64,000 nucleotides of DNA from Kosakonia oryzendophytica (GTDB taxonomy: Bacteria; Pseudomonadota; Gammaproteobacteria; Enterobacterales; Enterobacteriaceae), in the NCBI RefSeq assembly GCF_900094925.1, contig NZ_FMAY01000002.1:64001-128000 (forward strand), given 5' to 3'. Each line of letters starts with the position of its first letter. The stretch's first letter is position 1. Shown piece by piece: positions 35,095-46,637 of this stretch. The translations under genes and the position numbers were made by a program. The notes below the pieces were generated by a model. It was given only the letters and a program-made list of their open reading frames with translations. It was not told where the DNA came from and made no database searches.

Positions 35095-35124
35095 AATGGG
35101 CGACTCCGGTCGCCCATTTTTTTT
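35095..35124 (+). terminator. Terminator of ghxP
   Basis: A perfect 10-bp stem (35095-35104 with 35109-35118), loop TCCG, then a T run to 35124. Confidence 0.93.
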
Positions 35125-35213
35125 GCCCACAGCCCGGTTTCTTTGCGTTAAGCTGGATGTTCTGGCATCAAGGTCTGAGGCCTTTATAACAACACATCGC
35201 AAACAGGGAACGC

Positions 35214-36860
35214 ATGGAAATATTCTTTACCATTCTCATCATGACCCTTGTGGTTTCGCTTTCGGGTGTCGTCACCCGTGTTCTGCCGTTTCAAATCCCG
35301 CTACCGCTGATGCAAATCGCCATTGGCGCACTGCTGGCTTTTCCCACCTTTGGCCTGCATGTGGAGTTTGACCCGGAACTGTTCCTGGTACTGTTTATCC
35401 CGCCGCTGCTGTTCGCCGATGGCTGGAAAACCCCCACGCGTGAGTTTCTCGAACATGGTCGTGAAATCTTCGGTCTGGCGCTGGCGCTGGTACTGGTCAC
35501 CGTGGTAGGTATCGGCTTCTTAATTTACTGGGTGGTGCCAGGGATCCCGCTGGTGCCTGCTTTTGCGCTGGCGGCGGTACTGTCGCCAACCGATGCGGTG
35601 GCGCTTTCCGGCATCGTCGGCGAAGGGCGCATTCCTAAGAAAATCATGGGGATTTTGCAGGGCGAGGCGTTAATGAATGACGCCTCTGGCCTGGTGTCAC
35701 TGAAATTCGCCGTCGCCGTGGCGATGGGAACCATGGTCTTTACCGTGGGCGGCGCAACGGTTGAGTTTATGAAAGTGGCGATAGGCGGCTTGCTGGCGGG
35801 CTTTGTCGTAAGCTGGCTGTATGGCCGTTCGCTGCGCTTTCTCAGCCGCTGGGGCGGCGATGAGCCCGCGACGCAAATCGTCCTGCTATTTCTGCTACCG
35901 TTCGCCTCGTATCTGATTGCCGAGCATATCGGCGTTTCCGGCATCCTCGCGGCGGTGGCGGCCGGGATGACCATCACCCGTTCCGGCGTGATGCGTACCG
36001 CGCCGCTGGCGATGCGTCTGCGTGCAAACAGCACCTGGGCGATGCTGGAGTTCGTTTTTAACGGCATGGTGTTTCTGCTGTTGGGGCTGCAATTACCGGG
36101 TATCCTGGAGTCTTCTCTGGTGGCGGCGGAAGCCGACCCGAATGTTGAAACCTGGATGCTGTTCACCGATATCGTGCTGATTTACGCCGCGTTAATGCTG
36201 GTGCGTTTTGGCTGGTTGTGGACGATGAAAAGATTCAGCCGCCGTTTCCTTTCCAAAAAACCGATGGAGTTTGCCTCCTGGAGCGATCGCGAATTATTGA
36301 TTGCCACCTTTGCCGGGGTGCGCGGGGCGATCACCCTTGCGGGTGTGCTCTCTATTCCGCTGTTGCTGCCCAGCGGCGATGTCTTCCCGGCGCGATATGA
36401 GCTGGTGTTCCTGGCCGCCGGGGTGATCCTGTTCTCGCTGTTTGTCGGTGTGATCGCGCTGCCGTCGCTGTTGCAGCATATTGAGGTGCGCGATCACGCG
36501 CAGCAGCATAAAGAGGAGCGGATGGCGCGGGCCGCCACGGCCGATGTGGCGATTGTGGCGATCCAGAAAATGGAGGAACGCCTGGCCGCGGATACCGAAG
36601 AGAATATCGATGATCAACTGCTGACTGAAGTCAGTTCGCGGGTGATTGGTAATCTGCGGCGACGTGCTGATGGGCGTAACAACGTGGAAAGCTCGCTACA
36701 GGAAGAGAACCTGGAGCGCCGTTTTCGCCTGGCGGCGCTACGCTCTGAACGCGCCGAGCTTTACCATTTGCGCGCTACCCGTCAGATCAGCAACGAGACG
36801 CTGCAAAAATTGCTGCACGATCTCGACCTGCTGGAAGCGTTGTTGCTGGAGCATAAGTAA
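35214..36860 (+). CDS. yjcE: Na+/H+ antiporter YjcE (CPA1 family)
   Basis: A 548-residue cation:proton antiporter of the NhaP type, about 12 helices in the first 400 residues and a charged cytoplasmic tail (about 410-548). The ion-site region reads VLSPTDAVALSGIVGEGRIP, with the following GEALMNDASGLVSLKFA typical of CPA1 proteins. It is very close to E. coli YjcE in sequence and length. The ATG follows an AGGGAA ribosome site. A REP-like hairpin follows the stop. Confidence 0.95.
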   Translation: MEIFFTILIMTLVVSLSGVVTRVLPFQIPLPLMQIAIGALLAFPTFGLHVEFDPELFLVLFIPPLLFADGWKTPTREFLEHGREIFGLALALVLVTVVGIGFLIYWVVPGIPLVPAFALAAVLSPTDAVALSGIVGEGRIPKKIMGILQGEALMNDASGLVSLKFAVAVAMGTMVFTVGGATVEFMKVAIGGLLAGFVVSWLYGRSLRFLSRWGGDEPATQIVLLFLLPFASYLIAEHIGVSGILAAVAAGMTITRSGVMRTAPLAMRLRANSTWAMLEFVFNGMVFLLLGLQLPGILESSLVAAEADPNVETWMLFTDIVLIYAALMLVRFGWLWTMKRFSRRFLSKKPMEFASWSDRELLIATFAGVRGAITLAGVLSIPLLLPSGDVFPARYELVFLAAGVILFSLFVGVIALPSLLQHIEVRDHAQQHKEERMARAATADVAIVAIQKMEERLAADTEENIDDQLLTEVSSRVIGNLRRRADGRNNVESSLQEENLERRFRLAALRSERAELYHLRATRQISNETLQKLLHDLDLLEALLLEHK

Positions 36861-36868
36861 AAAAACGT

Positions 36869-36941
36869 GCCGGATGGCGACGTTGCGCAGCCGACAAACT
36901 CAGACAGGTTTGTCGGTTTACTCCGCGTCACACCGTCCGGC
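36869..36941. repeat. REP-like nested hairpin
   Basis: An outer arm GCCGGATGG (36869-36877) pairs with CCGTCCGGC (36933-36941) with one mismatch, typical of enterobacterial REP sequences, and encloses a perfect 9-bp stem CCGACAAAC/GTTTGTCGG (36891-36899 with 36908-36916). It sits between two convergent genes and probably acts as an RNA-stabilising or terminating structure. Confidence 0.75.
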
Positions 36942-36943
36942 GG

Positions 36944-37822
36944 TTAGAGCCAGAACCCTTTGCAGCACTCCAGCCACGCCTGAGCACTACGTGAAAGGTA
37001 AACCCCTTCGCGCCAAATCATCCCCAGTTGCCAGTGTAAATCGCTCTGTAACGGCAGCCAGCGCAGCGTCTGCTTATCTAACCGCTGGCATATCGGCTCC
37101 GGCAATATCGCAATACCCACACCGGCCTGCACCATGGCCGCAAGGAAATCCCACTGGCCGCTGCGCACCGCAATGCGCGGCTTCACGCCGTGCTGATTGA
37201 ACAACTGCATTAACTGGCGGCTGAGGGCGAAATCTTCGTTATAAATCAGCAACGGGTGCTCTCCCAGCTCTTCCGGTGTGACCACCTCGCGTTCAACCCA
37301 CTCTCCGGAGCGCGGCACCAGCACACACATTGGGTGGCTGAACAGCGGCAGCGTCGACAGACCGCTCTCTTCTTCTATTGGCAGCGCCGTCATGGCCAGA
37401 TCCAGATCGCCGCTGACCACCGCTTGTTGCACCACCAAACCGCCAAATTCAGAGATTTTAAGCTCTACGCCAGGGTAGCGCTGGCGAAACAGGCTGATCG
37501 GTCCGGCCATCAACATACCGACCATCGGCGGAATGCCAAGGCGTAACACGCCTTTATTCAGATGGTTAATGTCATTGAGTTCGGCTTCCAGTTGACGAAA
37601 TTCCGCCAGGATCGCCACGCCGCGCTCAAACACCACCCGCCCGGTATCGGTAAGCAGAAGTTTGCGGCCATCGCGGATGATCAGCGTGCAATCCAGTTCA
37701 TCTTCCAGATTCTTCAGCATTTTGCTGATGGTTGGTTGGGTGACAAAAAGACGTTCCGCCGCGCGAGTGAAGCTTTGCTGGCGAACCACCTCCACAAAAT
37801 AACGCAGCGTTCGGATGTCCAT
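36944..37822 (-). CDS. LysR-family regulator, probably of cidAB-like genes
   Basis: A 292-residue LysR-type regulator. The N-terminal helix-turn-helix (MDIRTLRYFVEVVRQQSFTR; PTISKMLKNLEDEL) is followed by the effector domain from about residue 90 (GVLRLGIPPMVGMLMAGPIS). It is divergent from the cidA/cidB pair with a 100-base spacer, the usual arrangement for the CidR-like regulator that responds to acetate-type metabolism in other bacteria. ATG 37822 was chosen; the frame continues five codons upstream. Confidence 0.87.
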   Translation of the reverse strand: MDIRTLRYFVEVVRQQSFTRAAERLFVTQPTISKMLKNLEDELDCTLIIRDGRKLLLTDTGRVVFERGVAILAEFRQLEAELNDINHLNKGVLRLGIPPMVGMLMAGPISLFRQRYPGVELKISEFGGLVVQQAVVSGDLDLAMTALPIEEESGLSTLPLFSHPMCVLVPRSGEWVEREVVTPEELGEHPLLIYNEDFALSRQLMQLFNQHGVKPRIAVRSGQWDFLAAMVQAGVGIAILPEPICQRLDKQTLRWLPLQSDLHWQLGMIWREGVYLSRSAQAWLECCKGFWL

Positions 37823-37922
37823 AACTATTCCTTTCAACTATGCCCGCGATGATTTTAATTCATTTCTGTCACGCCTGGCGGCTCTCTATACTGAGCGCCT
37901 GCATATTTCATGGGAAATCAAT

Positions 37923-38333
37923 ATGGACGTGGCGTTAAGACGTGTTACGCCTGCCCTTGTGCGTCGTCTTCAGGTCCCGGTTCAGGTCGTACTGTACGCC
38001 GGGCTGTTCATCGTTGCTGAATACCTTGTCCAGTGGTTGCATCTGCCGTTACCTGCCAACCTGGTGGGCATGCTGCTTATGCTGGGCTTAATCGTGTGCC
38101 GGGTGATCCCGCTGAATTGGGTACGGGAGGGGGCGCGCTGGCTACTGGCGGAAATGTTGCTGTTTTTTGTGCCTGCCGTGGTCGCAGTGGTGAATTATGC
38201 GCAATTGTTGATGGTGGACGGTTGGCGTATTTTTGCCGTCATTGGCCTGAGTACGTTACTGGTGCTTGGCGCGACGGCCTGGGTAGTGGATAAGGTCTAT
38301 CGCTTTGAAGTGAGTAGGCTAAAAAATGAGTGA
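37923..38333 (+). CDS. CidA/LrgA-family membrane protein
   Basis: A 136-residue membrane protein of the CidA/LrgA holin-like family (E. coli YohJ is similar in length). Four hydrophobic segments are visible, with the conserved LPLPANLVGMLLMLGLIV and LLAEMLLFFVPAVVAVVNY. Together with the LrgB-like partner these proteins affect murein hydrolase export, overflow metabolism or pyruvate transport. ATG 37923 follows a weak ribosome site (GGGAAATCAAT). It overlaps the next gene by eight bases. Confidence 0.88.
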   Translation: MDVALRRVTPALVRRLQVPVQVVLYAGLFIVAEYLVQWLHLPLPANLVGMLLMLGLIVCRVIPLNWVREGARWLLAEMLLFFVPAVVAVVNYAQLLMVDGWRIFAVIGLSTLLVLGATAWVVDKVYRFEVSRLKNE

Positions 38334-39015
38334 GTTCTCATTAAGCGTACTGTGCCTGTTATTGACGCTGGGGTGCTATTTTCTCAATAAGCGTATTTAC
38401 CGGCGTTTCCACACCTTGCCCTTAATGCCGCTGGTCTGCACGCCTGTGCTGTTAGTGTTGCTGCTGGTGTTTGGGCATATCTCGTACCAAAGCTATATGG
38501 GCGAGTCGCACTGGCTGATATGGTTTCTGGGACCGGCGACCATCGCTTTTGCCGTCCCGGTGTATGAAAACCTGGCGATCATTCGCCGCCACTGGATGTC
38601 GCTGTCCGCGGGGGTGATCACCGCTACCGTGGTGGCGGTCACCAGTTCGGTCTGGCTGGCGCGCTTATTCACATTGCCGGATGCGATCCAGCGTAGCCTG
38701 GCGGTCCGTTCGGTTACCACGCCGTTTGCGCTTGCCGCCGCGAAACCCCTTGGCGGGCAGCCTGATTTGGTGGCGCTGTTCGTTGTGGTGACGGGCGTGT
38801 TCGGCATGGCGGTGGGCGATATGCTGTTTCTGCGCTTGTCGATCCGCGAAGGGATGGCAAAAGGTGCAGGCTTTGGCGCGGCTTCCCACGGTGCGGGCAC
38901 GGCGCGATCGTATGAGTTGGGGCCGCAGGAAGGCGTCGTTGCCAGCCTGGTGATGATGCTCTCTGGTGTGGTGATGGTGCTGAGTGCTCCGCTGGTGGCA
39001 TGGGTGATGTTTTAA
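38326..39015 (+). CDS. CidB/LrgB-family membrane protein
   Basis: A 229-residue LrgB-family integral membrane protein (YohK-like). Conserved regions are SYQSYMGESHWLIWFLGPATIAFAVPVYEN, the SVTTPFALAAAKPLGG stretch and HGAGTARSYELG near the end. Partner of the overlapping CidA-like gene. The pair may export metabolites or act in cell-envelope turnover. Confidence 0.92.
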   Translation: MSEFSLSVLCLLLTLGCYFLNKRIYRRFHTLPLMPLVCTPVLLVLLLVFGHISYQSYMGESHWLIWFLGPATIAFAVPVYENLAIIRRHWMSLSAGVITATVVAVTSSVWLARLFTLPDAIQRSLAVRSVTTPFALAAAKPLGGQPDLVALFVVVTGVFGMAVGDMLFLRLSIREGMAKGAGFGAASHGAGTARSYELGPQEGVVASLVMMLSGVVMVLSAPLVAWVMF

Positions 39016-39017
39016 CG

Positions 39018-39037
39018 CCCCGCCAGCGCTGACGGGG
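39018..39037. terminator. Short hairpin between convergent genes
   Basis: CCCCGCCA pairs with TGACGGGG with one mismatch and a GCGC loop. It lies between the CidB-like gene and the convergent oxidoreductase. No T run follows, so its action is uncertain. Confidence 0.4.
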
Positions 39038-39045
39038 GGCAGGGG

Positions 39046-40341
39046 TTACTGTTTTTTCAGGCGGGCGACCAGTTCAAACTCGTTAAAATTAACCGGGCGC
39101 TGTTGCTGCATGGCGATATTCCCGGCGATGCCGGTCAGGATCGACATGGCACCCGCGCGGTGATCGGCGGCGCGTTTTAAGGGATCATGACCCGGTTCGC
39201 CAAACAGGTCCGCCAGCATGGCATTATCGCCGCCGCCATGTCCCCCCTCGCCGAGGATAAAGTCTGCTTTCCACGGTGCGGCGAACATCGGGAAGACGGT
39301 AATGTCACAGGATTCAAGGCTGCCCTCATTGGCGCGCTCGCCTCCGGCGTTAACGTAAGATTTTTCGACGATTTTCATCTCCAGCCGCCCCTGACTGCCG
39401 TTAAAAACCACGTTGAGCCCTTCCCACGGCAGGTAAGTGTTCAGTGAATAGCTCAACTGGCACTGGTTCTGGTATTTCACCAGTACCGACAGCGTATCTT
39501 CAATGGTGATGCCATCGCTGAAGACGCTCTGATCGCGCCAGTAGTGGTCTTCATGCTCCGCATCCAGGTACAGCGCTTTCAGTTGTGGATTCTCATCCAT
39601 GTGCAGGGCAAAGGGATCGTTTTTCGCAGCAGCATAACCATGGGCGCGTGGGTAAAAGTGGCTGATGCCGCGTTTTTCCGCGTTCTCTTTACCGTAAAAG
39701 CGCAGCCCGCCTTCGGCATAAACCCGAAGGGGATAGCTGTCGAGCCAGAAGTTCATCAAATCAAAATGATGGGTCGATTTGTGCACCAGCAATCCGCCGC
39801 TGTTGCGTTTTTCCCGATGCCAGCGGCGAAAATAGTCCGCGCCATGTTCGGTATTCAGCAGCCACTCGAAATGCACCGAGTAGACCTCGCCGATGGTGTT
39901 GTTCATCAGCAACTCGCGCACTTTGCTGTGGTGCGGCGCATAGCGATAGTTAAACGCCACGCGCACGGTATGCCCGGTCTGTTCAATGGCATCCAGAATG
40001 CGTAGTGCGCGCTGTTCATCAATGGTCATCGGCTTTTCGGTGATCACATCGCAGCCGGCATGCAGCGCCCGCACGATATAGTCATCATGGGTACGGTCCA
40101 GGGTGGTGACGATAATGATGTCCGGCCGGGTTTCCGCAATCATCGTTTCAAACTGCGCGGCTTTCCAGGTAGAAACCGGTGCAGCGCCTTCGTTTTTTAA
40201 CAGCTGATTGGCGTACTCCATCCGTGTCTGGTTGCTGTCGCAAAACGCTACCATGCGGGCATTCTCTTTCCACTGACCACCAATGGCGGAGATATATAAT
40301 CCGGCGCGTCCGCCTGTACCTACCAGCGCATATTTTTTCAT
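39046..40341 (-). CDS. Gfo/Idh/MocA-family oxidoreductase
   Basis: A 431-residue NAD(P)-dependent sugar or polyol dehydrogenase-like protein. The Rossmann fold begins MKKYALVGTGGRAGLYISAI, and the catalytic EKPMTIDEQRALRILD segment holds the family's Glu-Lys-Pro. The C-terminal substrate domain includes HFEWLLNTEHGADYFRRWHR and LLVHKSTHHFDLMNFWL. It resembles enzymes acting on inositols or glycosides. It is a single gene between the cid pair and the acetate operon, so context gives no substrate. ATG 40341 begins the Rossmann strand; an upstream frame adds only six codons. Confidence 0.87.
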   Translation of the reverse strand: MKKYALVGTGGRAGLYISAIGGQWKENARMVAFCDSNQTRMEYANQLLKNEGAAPVSTWKAAQFETMIAETRPDIIIVTTLDRTHDDYIVRALHAGCDVITEKPMTIDEQRALRILDAIEQTGHTVRVAFNYRYAPHHSKVRELLMNNTIGEVYSVHFEWLLNTEHGADYFRRWHREKRNSGGLLVHKSTHHFDLMNFWLDSYPLRVYAEGGLRFYGKENAEKRGISHFYPRAHGYAAAKNDPFALHMDENPQLKALYLDAEHEDHYWRDQSVFSDGITIEDTLSVLVKYQNQCQLSYSLNTYLPWEGLNVVFNGSQGRLEMKIVEKSYVNAGGERANEGSLESCDITVFPMFAAPWKADFILGEGGHGGGDNAMLADLFGEPGHDPLKRAADHRAGAMSILTGIAGNIAMQQQRPVNFNEFELVARLKKQ

Positions 40342-40492
40342 CGCATCCTCGCAAGTCATAAATGAATTAACGTGTTGATGTATTAAAAACGATGTTTCAG
40401 GTTGGATTTTTTACTGTAGCGCGATGGCGGAAGAGGGGTACTGGCAGGTGGGGAAAATGTGATCCCCGGCCATTACTGGCCGGGGTAGAGCA

Positions 40493-42453
<1,961 letters not shown>

Positions 42454-42491
42454 AGAATTCTCCAGAGGTAAGGTCGAGGCGTTTTTTTGTA

Positions 42492-42511
42492 CCCTCCCCC
42501 GAAGGGGAGGG
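42492..42511. terminator. GC-rich hairpin between acs and yjcH
   Basis: A perfect 8-bp stem CCCTCCCC/GGGGAGGG (42492-42499 with 42504-42511) with loop CGAA, inside the acs-yjcH-actP transcript. On the minus strand a T-poor sequence and then AAAAAAAC follow, so it is better seen as a processing or stabilising structure that separates acs expression from the membrane genes. A very similar element lies at 60254. Confidence 0.65.
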
Positions 42512-42522
42512 CTGTAGGGGAA

Positions 42523-44481
42523 TTACGATGGCATGGTGATTGCCTGCTTCTCTTCGAGCAGTTTCTCCACGACACCCGGATCGGCGAGCGTCGAGGTATC
42601 ACCCAGATTACTGGTATCGCCTGCGGCAATTTTGCGCAGAATACGGCGCATAATTTTGCCGGAGCGGGTTTTCGGCAGCGAGTCGGTCCAGTGCAGGACA
42701 TCCGGCGTTGCCAGTGGGCCAATCTCTTTACGCACCCAGTTGCGCACTTCGGTGTACAGCTCTGGCGAAGGCTCTTCGCCATGATTTAAGGTGACATAGG
42801 CGTAAATGGCCTGGCCTTTGATGTTGTGCGGAATGCCCACCACGGCGGCTTCGGCGATTTTCGGGTGCGACACTAAGGCCGACTCAATTTCCGCCGTGCC
42901 CAGACGGTGACCGGAGACGTTGAGCACGTCATCCACGCGTCCGGTGATCCAGTAGTAGCCATCTTCATCACGACGGGCACCGTCGCCACTGAAGTAGCGG
43001 TTCTTAAAGGTCGAGAAATAGGTTTGTTCAAAGCGTTCGTGATCGCCAAACAGGGTACGGGCCTGGCCCGGCCATGAATCGGTGATCACCAGGTTGCCTT
43101 CTGTTGCGCCATCCAGCGTGTTGCCTTCGTTATCGACCAGCGCAGGCTGAACGCCGAAGAACGGGCGGGTGGCGGAACCGGCTTTCAGTTGGGTTGCGCC
43201 CGGCAGCGGGGTGATCATAAAGCCGCCGGTTTCGGTCTGCCACCAGGTATCCATGACCGGGCATTTGCCATTGCCGATTTTGGACCAGTACCACTCCCAG
43301 GCTTCCGGGTTAATGGGCTCGCCCACGGAGCCTAAAATACGCAGTGACGAACGGTCGGTGCCTTCAATCGCTTTATCGCCTTCAGCCATCAGTGCACGGA
43401 TCGCCGTTGGCGCGGTATAAAGAATGTTCACCTTATGTTTGTCGACCACCTGGCTCATTCGTGCCGGGGTCGGCCAGTTTGGCACCCCTTCAAACATCAG
43501 CGTAATTGCGCCGCAGGCCAGCGGACCGTACAACAGGTAGCTATGACCGGTGACCCAACCGACATCGGCGGTGCACCAGTAAACATCGCCCTGGTGGTAG
43601 TCGAAGACATATTTAAAAGTTGATGAGGCATACACCAGATAACCGCCGGTCGTATGCAGAACCCCTTTCGGTTTGCCGGTCGAGCCTGATGTATAGAGGA
43701 TAAACAGGGGATCTTCTGCGCCGACGGCGACAGCCTGATGTTGGTCGCTGGCGTTAGCGGTCAGATCGTGCCACCACAGGTCGCGGCCTTCATGCCACTC
43801 CGTGTTGCCACCGGTACGTTTCAACACCACCACATGTTCAACGCTATTCACGTGCGGGTTTTTCAGCGCGTCGTCGACGTTTTTCTTCAGCGGGATAGTA
43901 CGTCCGGCACGGACGCCCTCATCGGCGGTGATTACCAGACGTGAACTGGAGTCGATAATGCGCCCGGCAACGGCTTCCGGCGAGAAACCGCCGAAAATAA
44001 CCGAATGCACAGCGCCAATGCGTGCGCAGGCGAGCATAGCGACGGCGGCTTCCGGCACCATGGGCATATAAATCGCCACCACATCGCCTTTTTTAATGCC
44101 GAGATCGACCAGCACGTTAGCAAAACGGCATACGTCGCGGTGCAACTCGCGATAGGTAAGGGTTTTGCTCTGGCTTGCGTCATCCCCTTCCCAAATAATC
44201 GCTGCCTGGTCGCCGCGTTCAGCGAGGTGTCGGTCCAGGCAATTGGCGGCAAGGTTTAGCGTGCCGTCTTCATACCATTTGATGGAAACATTGCCAGGGG
44301 CGAAGGAGGTGTTTTTCACCTTCGTATAAGGCGTGATCCAGTCGAGGATCTTGCCTTGTTCGCCCCAGAAAGCGTCAGGGTCTGTTACGGATTGCTGATA
44401 TTTGGCCTCATACTGCTCCGGATTAATCAGGCAACGTTCCGCAATATTTGCGGGAATATCGTGTTTATGTATTTGGCTCAT
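42523..44481 (-). CDS. acs: Acetyl-CoA synthetase
   Basis: A 652-residue enzyme that activates acetate to acetyl-CoA through acetyl-AMP, scavenging acetate at low concentration. Visible motifs are the P-loop-like [11 protein letters not shown], the adenylate-forming TWWQTETGG, the hinge segment with [19 protein letters not shown], and the C-terminal lysine in [13 protein letters not shown] that is acetylated to switch the enzyme off. Length equals E. coli Acs. First gene of the operon. Confidence 0.97.
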   Translation of the reverse strand: MSQIHKHDIPANIAERCLINPEQYEAKYQQSVTDPDAFWGEQGKILDWITPYTKVKNTSFAPGNVSIKWYEDGTLNLAANCLDRHLAERGDQAAIIWEGDDASQSKTLTYRELHRDVCRFANVLVDLGIKKGDVVAIYMPMVPEAAVAMLACARIGAVHSVIFGGFSPEAVAGRIIDSSSRLVITADEGVRAGRTIPLKKNVDDALKNPHVNSVEHVVVLKRTGGNTEWHEGRDLWWHDLTANASDQHQAVAVGAEDPLFILYTSGSTGKPKGVLHTTGGYLVYASSTFKYVFDYHQGDVYWCTADVGWVTGHSYLLYGPLACGAITLMFEGVPNWPTPARMSQVVDKHKVNILYTAPTAIRALMAEGDKAIEGTDRSSLRILGSVGEPINPEAWEWYWSKIGNGKCPVMDTWWQTETGGFMITPLPGATQLKAGSATRPFFGVQPALVDNEGNTLDGATEGNLVITDSWPGQARTLFGDHERFEQTYFSTFKNRYFSGDGARRDEDGYYWITGRVDDVLNVSGHRLGTAEIESALVSHPKIAEAAVVGIPHNIKGQAIYAYVTLNHGEEPSPELYTEVRNWVRKEIGPLATPDVLHWTDSLPKTRSGKIMRRILRKIAAGDTSNLGDTSTLADPGVVEKLLEEKQAITMPS

Positions 44482-45166
44482 GGCATTTGCTCTCCTTGTA
44501 GGATGTTAATAATATGTCACGTAAAAGTTAATTGAAGAGCCCTTACCCGTTTTGTTTATTATTTGCGCGACAGATCACGCATTAATTGTATGGTATGAAA
44601 AAGCAGCAAAATAAATGCACTAGCGTGCATTGGAAGCAAAAAAAAGCGGCGCGGGGATAAAATAGATTCATAACAGCAGGTTATGAAAAGTGACAATTCG
44701 ATTACCCTGGTAGGGTGGCCTGGCGGTATGTGAAGATAAGTCTCTGAAAATTTATCGCCTGATAGATAGGGTGTTTATTATTTTTTGTGTCAACTATTCA
44801 CTTTTCTACTGAACAATCGCAGGCACGCTTCCCGCAATAAATTGTCAGCACGGCATTTTTCCTGCCTAAAAAATACGCAAATGAACAAATACGCGCTAAT
44901 AATTTCCAAACGTAAATATTGGAATTGGGCTGGCTAAAAAGTTTTTTATAACAAAAACTTATTTAACGTAACTAAAATAAAAGACGGTTTTTAGATAAAA
45001 ATTCAGTCAAACCCCCTCCCGGTATAGGGTTGCGCGTTACACCCCGCAAATGGTACTGATAATGCGCATTAAAAAACCCCGCAATACCGTGCGACGCTAA
45101 TCATACCCTTTCAGTATGTGTCGTTCCTGAGCATGGAATGGTGCTTCATTGAGGATGTCTGTAGTT
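44482..45166. promoter_or_regulatory. Long spacer between acs and gltP
   Basis: A 685-base AT-rich spacer between divergent acs and gltP. It must carry both promoters; E. coli acs is CRP- and Fis-controlled, but I see no clean full CRP site. In E. coli the nrf operon occupies this place; no trace of nrf genes is visible. A half-palindromic GC patch lies near 45010-45110. Confidence 0.55.
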
Positions 45167-46480
45167 ATGAAAAACATGAAAGTCAGCCTGGCCTGGCAGA
45201 TTTTGCTGGCCCTGGTGCTGGGGATTCTTCTGGGTAGTTATCTGCATTACCAAAGCGACAGCCGTGAATGGCTGATTGCCAATCTCCTGTCTCCGGCAGG
45301 CGATATCTTTATCCATTTGATCAAAATGATTGTGGTGCCGATTGTTATCTCCACGCTTGTTGTCGGGATTGCCGGTGTCGGTGATGCGAAACAGCTCGGG
45401 CGTATCGGCGCGAAAACCATCATCTATTTCGAAGTGATCACTACGGTTGCTATTGTTCTTGGCATCACGCTGGCGAATGTGTTCCAGCCGGGTGCGGGTA
45501 TCGATATGTCGCAGCTGGCGACGGTGGATATTTCGAAATACCAAAGCACCACCGCGGAAGTGCAAAGTCACGCCCACGGCCTGATGGGGACGATCTTATC
45601 GTTGGTGCCGACCAATATCATCGCGTCAATGGCAAAAGGCGATATGCTGCCGGTTATCTTCTTCTCGGTACTGTTTGGTCTGGGGCTCTCTTCTCTGCCA
45701 GCATCGCACCGTGAACCGTTGGTGACGGTGTTCCGCTCAATCTCTGAAACCATGTTCAAAGTGACCCACATGGTCATGCGCTACGCGCCGGTAGGTGTGT
45801 TTGCGTTGATCTCAGTGACGGTGGCGAATTTCGGTTTTGCCTCGCTGTGGCCGCTGGCGAAGCTGGTGATCCTCGTCTATTTCGCCATTCTGTTCTTTGC
45901 CTTGGTGGTGTTGGGCATTGTGGCGAGAATCTGCGGGCTGAGCATTTGGATTCTGATTCGTATCCTCAAAGAAGAGCTGATTCTGGCGTACTCCACTGCC
46001 AGTTCGGAAAGCGTGCTGCCGCGCATTATCGAGAAAATGGAAGCCTATGGCGCACCGGCATCAATCACCAGCTTTGTGGTGCCGACCGGTTACTCCTTCA
46101 ACCTCGATGGTTCCACGCTGTATCAGAGTATTGCCGCGATCTTTATTGCCCAGTTGTACGGCATTGATCTGTCGCTCGGGCAGGAGATTATTCTTGTACT
46201 GACATTAATGGTGACCTCAAAAGGCATTGCTGGCGTACCGGGTGTCTCGTTCGTGGTGTTGCTGGCAACGCTGGGCAGCGTCGGTATTCCGCTGGAAGGC
46301 CTGGCGTTCATCGCCGGTGTTGACCGTATCCTCGATATGGGCCGTACCGCGCTGAATGTGGTGGGCAACGCGCTGGCGGTACTGGTGATTGCGAAGTGGG
46401 AACACAAATTTGACCGCAAAAAAGCGCTGGCGTATGAGCGCGAAGTGCTGGGTAAATTCGACAAAACCGCCGATCAGTAA
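45167..46480 (+). CDS. gltP: Glutamate/aspartate:proton symporter GltP
   Basis: A 437-residue dicarboxylate/amino acid:cation symporter of the DAACS family in the inner membrane. It is nearly identical in plan to E. coli GltP: SLAWQILLALVLGILLGSY near the N-terminus, the serine-rich AYSTASSESVLPRI loop, and VVPTGYSFNLDGSTLYQSI, which hold the substrate and ion residues. ATG 45167 matches the E. coli start MKN; an upstream in-frame start at 45149 lacks a better ribosome site. A strong terminator follows. Confidence 0.96.
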   Translation: MKNMKVSLAWQILLALVLGILLGSYLHYQSDSREWLIANLLSPAGDIFIHLIKMIVVPIVISTLVVGIAGVGDAKQLGRIGAKTIIYFEVITTVAIVLGITLANVFQPGAGIDMSQLATVDISKYQSTTAEVQSHAHGLMGTILSLVPTNIIASMAKGDMLPVIFFSVLFGLGLSSLPASHREPLVTVFRSISETMFKVTHMVMRYAPVGVFALISVTVANFGFASLWPLAKLVILVYFAILFFALVVLGIVARICGLSIWILIRILKEELILAYSTASSESVLPRIIEKMEAYGAPASITSFVVPTGYSFNLDGSTLYQSIAAIFIAQLYGIDLSLGQEIILVLTLMVTSKGIAGVPGVSFVVLLATLGSVGIPLEGLAFIAGVDRILDMGRTALNVVGNALAVLVIAKWEHKFDRKKALAYEREVLGKFDKTADQ

Positions 46481-46488
46481 GCTTACTG

Positions 46489-46526
46489 AACCCCTTTTGG
46501 TGCATCCGCACGAAAAGGGGTTTTCT
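46489..46526 (+). terminator. Terminator of gltP
   Basis: A long stem AACCCCTTTT/AAAAGGGGTT (46489-46498 with 46513-46522), extended by GTGC/GCAC after a G-G mismatch, ends in TTTT. Confidence 0.9.
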
Positions 46527-46637
46527 GTTATTCCGTTACGCCTCTCATTTCTTCTCTTCCGTATACCTAACTGATTGACACCGCTTATCTTAATGCCATG
46601 CTGGTTCGATATATTCACCAGAAGGATTAACGCTGAA

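Noticed and set aside
44786-44801. CRP-like site TGTGT...TTCAC upstream of acs
   Set aside because: Half-site spacing is off by one from the CRP consensus, so it was not listed as a site.
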